Source: Janibacter hoylei PVAS-1 (lineage in GTDB: Bacteria; Actinomycetota; Actinomycetes; Actinomycetales; Dermatophilaceae). From it: a stretch of DNA of 64,000 nucleotides. Where the stretch lies: the NCBI RefSeq assembly GCF_000297495.1, contig NZ_ALWX01000005.1, forward strand, positions 25,684 to 89,683. The letters are read 5' to 3'. Shown here piece by piece: positions 19,862-28,550 of this stretch (positions within the stretch are counted from its first letter, which is position 1; every line of letters starts with the position of its first letter). Under the pieces are notes generated by a model. That model was given only the letters and a program-made list of their open reading frames with translations, made no database searches and had not been told where the DNA came from. The translations under genes were made by a program, and so were the position numbers.

Positions 19862-20830
19862 TCAGTCGCCGGGGTCCGCCGGGCCCTCGTGCCCGGCAGC
19901 CTCGTCACGCTCGGCCCACTCGAGCAGCGGCGTCAGGTCGTGCGCGACGTCGTCGATGCTCGCGTGCAGGTCGCCGACCCGCGCGAAGCGCGCTGGCACC
20001 GTCGCGATCGTGCAGTCCTGCGGCTCGACGTCGGCGATCTCGTCCCAGGTGATCGGCGTCGACACCGTCCCGCGTGCATTGCCCCGCACGGAGTAGGCGG
20101 CCGCGATCGTGTGGTCGCGGGCATTTTGGTTGTAGTCGACGAAGACCGTCGCCGGGTCGCGGTCCTTGCGCCACCACGTCGTCGTCACGTCCTGCGGCGC
20201 ACGCCGCTCGACCTCACGGGCGAAGGCGAGCGCCGCCCTTCGCACGTCGGCGAACTCCCACCGCGGCTCGACCCGTACGTAGACGTGCAGCCCGGACCCA
20301 CCGCTCGTCTTGGGGTAGCCGACGACCCCGAGCTCGTCGAGGACCTCGTGGACGACGCCGGCCACCCGCCGCACCCGGTCGAAGGGAGCATCCGGCATGG
20401 GGTCGAGGTCGATCCGCCACTCGTCGGGCCGGTTGACGTCGGCGCGGCGGACATTCCACGGGTGCAGCTCGACGGTGCTCATCTGCACGGCCCAGATGAT
20501 GGCGCCGAGCTCCGTCGGGCACAGCTCGTCGGCGTGCAGGTCGTACCGCGGGAAGTGCAGCCGCACCGTCTCGACCCAGTCGGGTGCGCCCTTCGGCAGC
20601 CGCTTCTGGTGGACCTTGGCGCCGCTCACGCCCTTGGGGAACCGGTGCAGCATCGTCGGCCGCTCGCGCAGCGCCCGCAGGATCCCGTCGCCGACGGCGA
20701 GGTAGTAGTGCGCGAGGTCGAGCTTGGTCTCACCGCGCTCGGGGAAGTAGACCCGGTCGGGGGAGGAGATGCGCACGTCGCGCCCCCCGACGTCGAGGTG
20801 GACGTCGTCGCCGTGCTCGCCGCGGGCCAT
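19862..20830 (-). CDS. LigD-type DNA polymerase domain protein (NHEJ primase-polymerase)
   Basis: A 322-residue stand-alone polymerase domain of the archaeo-eukaryotic primase superfamily. It includes SSPDRVYFPERGETKLDLA, the phosphate/DNA-binding VHQKRLPKG region, the metal-binding acidic pair in WRIDLDP (about 136-142) and TSGGSGLHVYVRV with the conserved His. In NHEJ this domain fills gaps with NTPs beside Ku and a ligase. Here ligase and nuclease domains are absent, and no ku gene is in the window. The ATG at 20830 is six bases after TACTGT. Confidence 0.87.
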   Translation of the reverse strand: MARGEHGDDVHLDVGGRDVRISSPDRVYFPERGETKLDLAHYYLAVGDGILRALRERPTMLHRFPKGVSGAKVHQKRLPKGAPDWVETVRLHFPRYDLHADELCPTELGAIIWAVQMSTVELHPWNVRRADVNRPDEWRIDLDPMPDAPFDRVRRVAGVVHEVLDELGVVGYPKTSGGSGLHVYVRVEPRWEFADVRRAALAFAREVERRAPQDVTTTWWRKDRDPATVFVDYNQNARDHTIAAAYSVRGNARGTVSTPITWDEIADVEPQDCTIATVPARFARVGDLHASIDDVAHDLTPLLEWAERDEAAGHEGPADPGD

Positions 20831-20850
20831 GCCCCGACAGTACTCACGAC

Positions 20851-20891
20851 GGTCCCTGAGGAGGTCGCGCAGCGACCGTCTCGAAGGGACC
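20851..20891. repeat. REP-like palindromic element
   Basis: An inverted repeat, GGTCCCT...AGGGACC, encloses GGTCGC-GCA-GCGACC and TGAGGAG, in the short gap between two minus-strand genes. Its block order matches the inverted copy at 18343-18386. Confidence 0.5.
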
Positions 20892-20894
20892 CGC

Positions 20895-21485
20895 CTACCC
20901 GATGAGCGCGCCCGCCGGCCGATCCGTGGTGACCGTCGGCACCCAGTAGCGCCGCTTGCCGACCCGCGAGTCCTCGTAGACCCCGCCGGCGCCCTCGATC
21001 GTGGCCCGCGAGGCGGCGTTGTCCTCGTCGCAGGTGATGAGCACCCGCTCGTGGCCCATCTCGGCGGCGAGCTCCAGGACCTGACGAAGGGCGGTGCTCG
21101 CGTGCCCCTGCCGCCGCGCCGAGGGGCGGACCGAGTAGCCGATGTGCCCGCCCTGCTCGAGGAGGAAGTCGGTCAGCTCGTGGCGGAAGGAGATCGACCC
21201 GAGATAGGTGTCGCCCTCGGCGATCCACAGATAGGTGCACGGAACGAAGTGCGCCGGCCGCGGCGTCTCGGGCAGCTCGTCGGCGCGGCGAGCCTGCACC
21301 AGGCGCCGGAAGGTGTCGGGGTCCTCGAGCCCCTCGCGGGTGAAGTCCAGCCCGGCGAAGCCCGTCGTCGGGTCGGTCGCCAGCTGCAGGTCGCCGTCCC
21401 CGTCACGGTGCGCCCCGTCGAACTCGTCGAGAGCCTCGAGGTAGGAGCGCTGGTAGCGGGCGTCGGGTCGCACGATCTGGGCCAT
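20895..21485 (-). CDS. GNAT family N-acetyltransferase
   Basis: A 196-residue GNAT protein. The acetyl-CoA loop is in YSVRPSARRQGHASTALRQV (about 123-142), with the R/Q-x2-G-x-A/G pattern as RRQGHA, followed by LITCDEDNAASRATIEGAGG. Substrate unknown. The ATG at 21485 is six bases after TAGGGT, supporting a leaderless start. It is divergent from the cysteine dioxygenase unit. Confidence 0.83.
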   Translation of the reverse strand: MAQIVRPDARYQRSYLEALDEFDGAHRDGDGDLQLATDPTTGFAGLDFTREGLEDPDTFRRLVQARRADELPETPRPAHFVPCTYLWIAEGDTYLGSISFRHELTDFLLEQGGHIGYSVRPSARRQGHASTALRQVLELAAEMGHERVLITCDEDNAASRATIEGAGGVYEDSRVGKRRYWVPTVTTDRPAGALIG

Positions 21486-21565
21486 GCCGGCACCCTATGT
21501 CGCTCATATCCCACCATGTGAATAGGAATTTGCTCGGGTGGTGTCACCTGTGGTGGGCTGCTCGC

Positions 21566-21667
21566 ATGGACCACACGACGCGCGCCGGGACCCCCTTCGC
21601 CGGGGTGCGTCGTCTGCACCTGGACCTCGCGCTCCACCTCGGTGCCCTCTGTCGTCGCTGCGCCTGA
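21566..21667 (+). CDS. Cysteine-ended leader peptide upstream of cysteine dioxygenase
   Basis: A 33-codon ORF (MDHTTRAGTPFAGVRRLHLD then LALHLGALCRRCA) ending 37 bases before the cysteine dioxygenase ATG. His/Leu/Arg-rich leader peptides with Cys codons at the C-terminus precede sulfur-metabolism genes in Actinobacteria, where Cys codons (here TGT CGT CGC TGC) are thought to sense cysteinyl-tRNA and control the downstream start. The upstream CCCACCA and downstream TGGTGGG could pair around the promoter/leader region. Regulation here is inferred from that precedent. Confidence 0.6.
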   Translation: MDHTTRAGTPFAGVRRLHLDLALHLGALCRRCA

Positions 21668-21704
21668 CCGCAGCCCGCAGACCCCACCGCACAGGAGCCC
21701 ACCC

Positions 21705-22208
21705 ATGTACACGACTTCGTCCACACCTGCCCTCGCCCGACCGACACCCGGCGTCGAGGCCTTCACCCCCGTCCAGCTGCTGCGCCTGACGCAGCTCTTC
21801 GCGAGCGACCCGGCACTGGCCGACACCCTCGGACCCGACCCCGACCGACCGGGGGAGCGCAGCTGGCGGCTGCTCGCCGACAGCCCCCGGCTGCAGGTCT
21901 GGCTCATCCGCTGGCCCGTCGGCACGAGCACCGGCTGGCACGACCACGGCGGTGCGCGCGGCGGCTTCACCGTCGTGCGCGGCACCCTGACCGAGCGCAC
22001 CCGCGAGCGGTCCGTCGTCGCGACCGAGCTCGACGAAGGGGAGGGCCGTGCCTTCGGGGGCAGCCACCTCCACGACGTCGTCAACCTCGGTCGCGAGGCC
22101 GCCGTGTCGGTCCACGCCTACAGCCCGACGCTCGCGCAGATGACGCACTACGACCTCGCCGACGGCGTGCTGCGCCCCTCGGGCGTCGAGCAGCGGCAGG
22201 CGTGGTGA
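21705..22208 (+). CDS. Cysteine dioxygenase
   Basis: A 167-residue cupin of the type I cysteine dioxygenase family. The iron ligands are in TGWHDHGGARGGFTVVRG (His-x-His, about 79-81) and LHDVVNLGREAAVSVHAYSP (His near 128). It oxidises cysteine to cysteine sulfinate. The start follows an AGGAG site by seven bases. It overlaps the rhodanese gene by four bases (GTGA) and lies behind a Cys-rich leader peptide, consistent with cysteine-level control of catabolism. Confidence 0.87.
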   Translation: MYTTSSTPALARPTPGVEAFTPVQLLRLTQLFASDPALADTLGPDPDRPGERSWRLLADSPRLQVWLIRWPVGTSTGWHDHGGARGGFTVVRGTLTERTRERSVVATELDEGEGRAFGGSHLHDVVNLGREAAVSVHAYSPTLAQMTHYDLADGVLRPSGVEQRQAW

Positions 22209-22624
22209 GCCGCGTGACCGGCCACCACGACGGCGTCGACGCACTCCTCGCCGACGCCCGCTCCCGGCTGAGCCGCGTCACGCCGGTGCAGGCCTGGCGG
22301 GAGGTGCGCGACGGCACGGCCCGCCTCGTCGACATCCGCCCGGCAGCGCAGCGGGCCGCCGAAGGGGAGGTCGCCGGTGTCCTCGACCCCTGGGTCATCG
22401 AGCGCAATGTCCTCGAGTGGCGGCTCGACCCGCGGCAGGGAGCCGCACTGCCCGGCGTCGCACTCGGCGACCGCGTCATCGTCCTCTGCCAGGAGGGCTA
22501 CACCTCGTCGCTCGCGGCGGACTCCCTGCGCTCCATCGGCATCGAGCGGGCGACCGACGTCGTCGGCGGCTTCGCCGCGTGGCGTGAGCTCGGCCTGCCG
22601 GTCGCCCGCCTCCGCGCGGCCTGA
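22205..22624 (+). CDS. Rhodanese-like sulfurtransferase
   Basis: A 139-residue single rhodanese domain. The active-site loop is VLCQEGYTSSLAA, with the persulfide Cys near residue 97. RLVDIRP and GGFAAWRELGLPV are the usual flanking motifs. Coupling to cysteine dioxygenase suggests it handles sulfane sulfur or thiosulfate from cysteine breakdown. The GTG start overlaps the upstream stop. It converges on the MFS gene with a six-base gap. Confidence 0.85.
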   Translation: MSRVTGHHDGVDALLADARSRLSRVTPVQAWREVRDGTARLVDIRPAAQRAAEGEVAGVLDPWVIERNVLEWRLDPRQGAALPGVALGDRVIVLCQEGYTSSLAADSLRSIGIERATDVVGGFAAWRELGLPVARLRAA

Positions 22625-22630
22625 CGACGG

Positions 22631-23817
22631 TCAGGGCGCCGCCGGGTCGACCGGCGTCGGGTACGAGCCCTCGGGCACCGGGGCGGCCACCTCCGGTGCC
22701 CGCAGGGTGCGCACCTCCGGGGAGAGCAGGGCGAGCACGGCGGAGCTGACGATGATGGCGGCGCAGACGAGCAGCGCGGTGTGCGCGCCGAGGTGGACCG
22801 CTGCCGGACCGGCGAGCAGCACCCCGACGGGGCCGAAGAGCATCGACCCGAAGGCGTCGTACGACGCGACCCGCGACAGGGCGTGCGGCGGCACCTCGCG
22901 CTGCATCGTCGTCTGCCACAGGACGGTGAAGGTGTCCATGCCCAGACCCATGACGAAACCCCCGAGGACGATGAGCGCCAGCGGCGCCCCGAGCCCGAGC
23001 AGCAGGTACGGCAGGGCGGTGAGCGGGGTGAGCAGCACGCCGAGGAGGATCGGGCGCCGGGGGCGGATGCGCAGCGCGATCACGACACCCACGAGCATCC
23101 CGACCGCCTCGCCCGTGAGGATCGCCGACCACGCTCCCGCCCCGCCGAGCTCGGCCTCGGCGACCACCGGGCCCAGCACCGTGTGCGCGCCCTGCCAGGC
23201 GAGGATCAGCAGGGCGAACTGCGCGACGACGACCCAGAGCCACTGCCGTGAGGCGAACTCGACCCAGCCCTCCCGCAGCTCGGCGAGGACGGAGGTCCCC
23301 CCTTCGCCGCCGGGGCGTGGGGTCGAGCCGATGCGCCAGGCGAAGGTGGCGGCAGCGGCGTACACGCCCGCGGCGGTGACGAGGGCCCACCCCGGCCCGA
23401 TGAGGACGACGACCGCACCGGCGGCGACGAGCCCGCCGATGCGGGCGACGTTGGCCCCCACCGCGAGCAGCGCATTGGCCGGCTGCAGCCGGTCCGGGGG
23501 CGCGACCTCGGGGATGATCCCCGACAGGACCGGCCAGACGACGGCGCCCGCGATACCGGTGAGGACGGCGAAGGCGCACACGAGCGGGATCGGTGCCCAC
23601 CCGAGCAGCAGCATCGTCCCGATGCCGAGCCAGGCCACGAGCGAGAGGCACTCGCCGGTGAACATCACGAACCGGCGCGGGTAGCGGTCGGCGACGACAC
23701 CGCCGAGCAGCAGACCCAGGACGTGGGGGATCGCCTCGGCCGCGACGACGAGCGAGAGGGTCCCGGCGTCCGCGCCCGGCAGCCGCAGCACCCCAGGTCC
23801 TCGCGCATCCCGCTCAC
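22631..23817 (-). CDS. MFS transporter, N-terminus damaged
   Basis: The open frame from 23791 encodes about 386 residues with roughly eleven TM helices. LLGGVVADRYPRRFV is the MFS loop 2-3 motif. A leaderless-type start (TATCTT-N6-GTG at 23817) lies just upstream in another frame and gives VSGMREDLG. Between that stub and VLRLPGADAG the usual TM1 and about 30-40 residues are absent. A short internal deletion or local assembly collapse is likely. Substrate unknown. If real, the protein is probably non-functional. Confidence 0.7.
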
Positions 23818-23895
23818 CGGCGCAAGATACTCCGCGTCACCCGACCTGCCCGTCCGCGGGGCCTGTCACCTCGGCGACGTAGGCTGGAGAGCGAG

Positions 23896-26346
23896 ATGAG
23901 CAGCCTCTTCGACGACCTCCCTGATGCCCTGCCCGGTGACTGGACCGCGGACGTGACCGATGCCGGGGTACCGGCGTGGGCGATGTCCGAGGAGGGGCCC
24001 ACCCGGGCCGCCCACAGCGCGCACCCGGCCCGGCAGCAGCAGGACCCCGAGGAGCTCGTCGCCGGCCTCAACCCCGCCCAGCGCGAGGCCGTACTGCACC
24101 ACGGTGGCCCCCTGCTCATCATCGCCGGCGCCGGGTCGGGCAAGACGAGGGTGCTCACCCACCGCATCGCGCACCTGCTCGCCGCCCGGGGGGCCCAGCC
24201 GGGGCAGATCCTGGCCATCACCTTCACCAACAAGGCCGCCGCCGAGATGCGCGAGCGGGTCGAGGAGCTCGTCGGGCCGCGGGCCCGGGCGATGTGGGTC
24301 ATGACCTTCCACTCCGCGTGCGTGCGCATGCTGCGCCGCGAGGCGACCAAGGTCGGGATGAAGAGCAGCTTCTCGATCTACGACGCGGCCGACAGCCAGC
24401 GGCTCATCGCGCTCGTCATGCGCGACCTCGACCTCGACCCCAAGCGATTCCCCCCGCGCGGCATGGGGCACCGGATCAGCAACCTCAAGAACGAGCTCGT
24501 CGACGAGGAGGAGTTCGCCCGGCGGGTCTCGGCTGACGAGGACGCCGAGCGGCCGGGGGGCACGCACCAGGAGCAGACGCTGGCGCAGGTCTACACCGAG
24601 TACCAGCGGCGGCTGCGCCAGGCCAATGCGCTCGACTTCGACGACATCATCATGACGACGGTGCACATCCTCCAGGCCTTCCCCGACGTGGCCGAGCACT
24701 ACCGTCGCCGCTTCCGTCACGTGCTCGTCGACGAGTACCAGGACACCAACCACGCGCAGTACATGCTCGTCAAGGAGCTCGTGGGTGGTGACAAGGACGC
24801 GACGCAGGGCGAGCACGCCGTCGAGCCGAGCGAGCTGGTCGTCGTCGGTGACGCCGACCAGTCGATCTACGCCTTCCGCGGCGCCTCGATCCGCAACATC
24901 GTCGAGTTCGAGGAGGACTACCCGGACGCGCGCTCCATCCTCCTCGAGCAGAACTACCGCTCCACGCAGACGATCCTCACCGCGGCCAACGCGGTCATCG
25001 AGCGCAACGAGTCCCGGCGCAAGAAGAACCTGTGGACGCAGGCCGGTGCCGGCGAGCAGATCGTCGGCTACGTCGGCGACAACGAGCACGACGAGGCCTC
25101 CTTCATCGCCAAGACCATCGACGAGCTGCACGACGAGCACGGGGTCCGGCCCGGCGACGTGGCCGTCTTCTACCGGACCAATGCCCAGTCCCGCGCGATC
25201 GAAGAGGTCTTCGTCCGCGTCGGCCTGCCCTACAAGGTCGTCGGTGGTACCCGCTTCTACGAGCGGCGCGAGGTCAAGGACGCCCTGGCCTACCTGCGGG
25301 TCGTCGCCAACCCCGCCGACACGGTCAACCTGCGGCGGATCATCAACGTGCCCAAGCGGGGCATCGGCGACCGGGCCCAGCTGGCCGTGGCGCAGCTCGC
25401 GGAGCGGGAGCGGATCCCCTTCGTCGCGGCACTGGGCCGGGCCGAGGACGCGCCGGGCATCGCCACCCGCTCGCTCATGGCGGTGCAGGGCTTCACCGCG
25501 CTGCTGGAGTCGTTGCGCGAGCAGCGCGACAGCGGTGCCGGGGTCGGCGAGCTGCTCGAGGCGGTCCTCGAGCGCACCGGGTACACCGCCGAGCTCCAGG
25601 CCAGCCGTGACCCGCAGGACGAGACCCGGCTCGAAAACCTCGCCGAGCTCGTCGGCGTCGCGCGCGAGTTCGACGCCACCCGTGAGGCGACGGGCGAGGT
25701 CATCAGCCTCGACGACTTCCTCGAGCAGGTGAGTCTCGTCGCCGACGCCGACGAGATCCCCGACGACCCGGGCGAGGGCGGTGAGGCAGCCGACCAGGGG
25801 GTCGTCACCCTCATGACGCTGCACACGGCCAAGGGCCTGGAGTTCCCGGTCGTCTTCCTCACGGGCATGGAGGACGGGACCTTCCCCCACCAGCGCAGCC
25901 TGGGCAATGCCACCGAGCTCGAGGAGGAGCGGCGGCTGGCCTATGTCGGCATCACGCGGGCCCGTGAGCGGCTGCACCTCTCGCGCGCGGCGGTGCGCAG
26001 TGCCTTCGGGGCGCCGCAGTACAACCCCGCCTCCCGGTTCCTCGACGAGATCCCCGAGCACCTCGTGCGCTGGGAGCGGACCGGCCCGCCCGTCGGGCTG
26101 GGCCGCGGCTCCGGGCGGGAGCCCGCGGTCGCCCGGCTCGCCGCCCGACCGGGCGTGCGCTCACCGGGCAACCGGCCGGTCATCTTGCTCTCCGATGGTG
26201 ACAAGGTCACGCACGACAGCTTCGGTCTCGGCACGGTGATCCGGGTCGAGGGCGAGGGGGACAAGGCGATGGCGCACGTCGACTTCGGGGGAGAGGACGG
26301 CGTCAAGCGGCTCCTGCTGCGCTACGCCCCGCTCGAAAAGCTCTGA
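23896..26346 (+). CDS. pcrA: ATP-dependent DNA helicase UvrD/PcrA
   Basis: An 816-residue superfamily 1A helicase. Motif I is IIAGAGSGKTRVL (about 76-88), motif II LVDEYQDTN, motif III VVGDADQSIYAFRGA, motif IV LEQNYRS, motif V VTLMTLHTAKGLEFPVVFLT and motif VI VGITRARERL. The C-terminal tail ends with a Tudor-like DKVTHDSFGLGTVIRVEG segment. It acts in nucleotide-excision and mismatch-type repair and at replication/transcription conflicts. TAGGCT ends ten bases before the ATG, which has GGAGAG in front. A strong terminator follows. Confidence 0.94.
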   Translation: MSSLFDDLPDALPGDWTADVTDAGVPAWAMSEEGPTRAAHSAHPARQQQDPEELVAGLNPAQREAVLHHGGPLLIIAGAGSGKTRVLTHRIAHLLAARGAQPGQILAITFTNKAAAEMRERVEELVGPRARAMWVMTFHSACVRMLRREATKVGMKSSFSIYDAADSQRLIALVMRDLDLDPKRFPPRGMGHRISNLKNELVDEEEFARRVSADEDAERPGGTHQEQTLAQVYTEYQRRLRQANALDFDDIIMTTVHILQAFPDVAEHYRRRFRHVLVDEYQDTNHAQYMLVKELVGGDKDATQGEHAVEPSELVVVGDADQSIYAFRGASIRNIVEFEEDYPDARSILLEQNYRSTQTILTAANAVIERNESRRKKNLWTQAGAGEQIVGYVGDNEHDEASFIAKTIDELHDEHGVRPGDVAVFYRTNAQSRAIEEVFVRVGLPYKVVGGTRFYERREVKDALAYLRVVANPADTVNLRRIINVPKRGIGDRAQLAVAQLAERERIPFVAALGRAEDAPGIATRSLMAVQGFTALLESLREQRDSGAGVGELLEAVLERTGYTAELQASRDPQDETRLENLAELVGVAREFDATREATGEVISLDDFLEQVSLVADADEIPDDPGEGGEAADQGVVTLMTLHTAKGLEFPVVFLTGMEDGTFPHQRSLGNATELEEERRLAYVGITRARERLHLSRAAVRSAFGAPQYNPASRFLDEIPEHLVRWERTGPPVGLGRGSGREPAVARLAARPGVRSPGNRPVILLSDGDKVTHDSFGLGTVIRVEGEGDKAMAHVDFGGEDGVKRLLLRYAPLEKL

Positions 26347-26352
26347 GGACGA

Positions 26353-26393
26353 CCGAAGGGGGCCGACGACCACTGGTCGTCGGCCCCCTTCGG
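26353..26393. terminator. Bidirectional hairpin terminator
   Basis: A 20-bp perfect palindromic stem with base CCGAAGGGGG/CCCCCTTCGG, between convergent pcrA and the M23 peptidase gene. Confidence 0.75.
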
Positions 26394-26408
26394 GCTGGCT
26401 GGGCGGCG

Positions 26409-27337
26409 TCAGTTGATGCCGCGCTCCGCGAGCCATCCGGCCGGGTCGATCGGCGATCCGCCACCGGGGTGGATCTCCATGTGCAGGTGCGGGCCGGTCG
26501 AGCGGCCCGTGTTGCCGGAGAGGGCGACGACGTCACCGGGGGGCGACCTGCTGGCCGACGGTGGCGCTGATCGAGCTCAGGTGGCCGTAACGGGAGACGG
26601 TGCCGTCCCAGTACTTGATGTCGATGTAGTTGCCGTAGCCGCTCATCGGGCCGGCTCCGACGACGGTGCCGCTGCTCATCGCCTTGAGCGGGGTGCCGAC
26701 CGCGGCGGCGTAGTCCTGGCCCGCGTGGAGGCGACCCCAGCGGTGGCCGAAGGGGGAGGTGAAGACGGCGTTGTCGAGCGGCTTGACCCAGCTCTGCGCA
26801 CCGGCGGGCGCCGTCGCGCCGGACGTGCTGTCGCTGGTCTCGCTCGTCCCCGCAGCGTCGGTGCCGGTGGTGCCGGCGCTGCTGCGGGCGGCACGGGCCT
26901 GCTCGCGCTTCTTGGCGGCGAGGTCCTTGCGGGCCTCGGCGCGGGCGGCGCGCTTGCGCTCCTGGGTGCGGCCCTGGTCCTCGGCGACGGAGGTCGACGC
27001 GGCCTGGCGGCGGGTGGCGAGCCCGCTCGTCTCCTGGGCGGAGGCGGCGACCTCGGTGCGGGCGCTCTCGCCGAGCTGCGGGTCGGCGAGCAGGTCGCCG
27101 GCCTCGCGGTCCGCCGCGGGGGGTGATGAAGGCGGCGTTGGCCTGGGAGACGGCCTCTTCGGTGAAGGGGGACGACTGCGCAGCCGTCGCCCCGGCAGCC
27201 GTCAGCACCAGCGTCGCCGCGGCTGCGGTGGGCAGCGCGTAGGCCGGGCTGAAGCTCTTGGGGAGGCGGGAACGGCGCTCGAGAGCGCGTCGCTCGGCGC
27301 GCGTGGGCGGCCGGTGCCGCCCGGTGTAGTCACTCAT
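26409..27337 (-). CDS. Secreted M23 family metallopeptidase, frameshifted twice
   Basis: About 309 residues after repair. A cytoplasmic basic N-terminus and one TM or signal segment (AYALPTAAAATLVLTAAGAT) precede an Ala/Arg/Gln-rich coiled-coil stretch. The LytM/M23 domain has TSPFGHRWGRLHAGQDYAA (zinc His and Asp) and GPHLHMEIHPGG (HxH). Two single extra C's on the coding strand (plus-strand G runs at 26538-26543 and 27118-27123) break the frame. It likely cleaves peptidoglycan cross-bridges or activates other hydrolases. A good promoter lies 43 bases upstream. Confidence 0.87.
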
Positions 27338-27379
27338 GAAGGGGACGTCCTCGCAGGGGATCGCGGACAAATCCCCGAA

Positions 27380-27407
27380 ACCCTAGCGTGACCGTTTCGT
27401 TATGCAA
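27380..27407 (-). promoter_or_regulatory. Promoter of the M23 peptidase gene
   Basis: On the minus strand TTGCAT (27402-27407) and TAGGGT (27380-27385) are 16 bases apart, a good housekeeping-type promoter about 43 bases before the ATG at 27337. Confidence 0.5.
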
Positions 27408-27455
27408 AACCGAGGTGGCGTCCGGCGGCCGCACGACCGCCGGGCCGTGGGGAGG

Positions 27456-28382
27456 TCAGGCCTGACGCGAGGTGATGTCGGTCACCGAGGCGGTCGGTGC
27501 GCCCTCGCTGTCGATCTGCGTCAGGCGGGTCGCGATCTCGTGCACGACGCTCGGCAGGATCGGCAGGGACAGGTGGCCCACGCCGTGCATGCGGATGTTG
27601 GTCGTCGTCACCCCGTCCTGGTGGAGCGAGGCGTTGACCGCGGGCACGACCGCCTCGTCGGTGTCCGACCAGATGGCGATGACCCGGGTGCGGCAGCCGG
27701 GCGCGGGTTGGTTGAGCTCCTGCATGAGCCCGCTGCCGGGCCGCAGCTGTCGGGTGAGCGACGTCGGCAGCAGGTAGGCGGCGAGGGTGCCGGTGTGCGG
27801 CGAGCCGAGCGTCGCGAGCGTGTGGACCCGCTCGTCACCACCGAGGCGGGTGACGTAGTAGCGGGCGACGACGCCACCGAGGCTGTGGGCGACGATGTGG
27901 ATCCGCTCGTAGCCCGTCTCCTCGACGATCGCCTCGACCTCCTCGGCGAGCTGCGCCGCGGCGGTCCGCACGTCGCGGGTGCGCACCGAGTAGTTCATGG
28001 CGAAGACGCGGCTGAAGCCGCGCCGCAGCAGTCCGCGTCGCATGAGCGTGAAGATCGAGTGGTTGTCGGCCAGGCCGTGCAGCAGCAGGATCGGCGTCCC
28101 GACCTCCGTGACGGCGTTGACGAGCATGCCCCGCTGCACGGGGTTGAGGTGCTCGACGCGATAGCCGTGCCGGGGGCTGCCACGCCGCGGGGCCCGGGCA
28201 CCGAAGGGGTAGAGCGAGATGTGTGTCGTCGCCCAGACGACCTCGACCGCGGCGAAGACCGCCGCCTGGACGGAGGCCATGCTGCGCACGTGGTCGCAGA
28301 CTCCGGCACGCAGGCTCGGCGCCACCGTGGCCGGAGCCTCGGCCGGGGCGCTCGTCGCCGCGGAGCTGGTCTGAGGAGACAT
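27456..28382 (-). CDS. Alpha/beta hydrolase, lipase/esterase-like
   Basis: A 308-residue alpha/beta hydrolase. The oxyanion region LLLHGLADNHSIF is at about 101-113, and the nucleophile elbow AHSLGGVVARYYV carries GxSxG as HSLGG (Ser near 173). Later acidic and His residues (IWSDTDEAVVP, MHGVGHLSL) complete the triad. It resembles class 2 lipases, with a hydrophobic N-terminal segment that may associate it with the membrane. The ATG at 28382 follows TACTCT by nine bases. The larger frame through sucCD is an artefact. Confidence 0.82.
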   Translation of the reverse strand: MSPQTSSAATSAPAEAPATVAPSLRAGVCDHVRSMASVQAAVFAAVEVVWATTHISLYPFGARAPRRGSPRHGYRVEHLNPVQRGMLVNAVTEVGTPILLLHGLADNHSIFTLMRRGLLRRGFSRVFAMNYSVRTRDVRTAAAQLAEEVEAIVEETGYERIHIVAHSLGGVVARYYVTRLGGDERVHTLATLGSPHTGTLAAYLLPTSLTRQLRPGSGLMQELNQPAPGCRTRVIAIWSDTDEAVVPAVNASLHQDGVTTTNIRMHGVGHLSLPILPSVVHEIATRLTQIDSEGAPTASVTDITSRQA

Positions 28383-28550
28383 GGTGACCCGAGAGTAACT
28401 CCGAAGGGGGAGCGTGGGGGAAGGGCCGTGACGACACTGTGATGACGCCGGCCGGCGAGCCCCCCCGGTGGACCGGACGTGCTCGGTGCCGGCGCGGGGG
28501 ATAGTCTCGACCCGCACCCCGTTACCACAGCAGAGGACGGAATCAACCTC

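Noticed and set aside
27338..27410. A cyclic-di-AMP riboswitch before the M23 peptidase
   Set aside because: The promoter lies only about 43 bases from the start codon, too short for that element, and none of its conserved blocks is seen.
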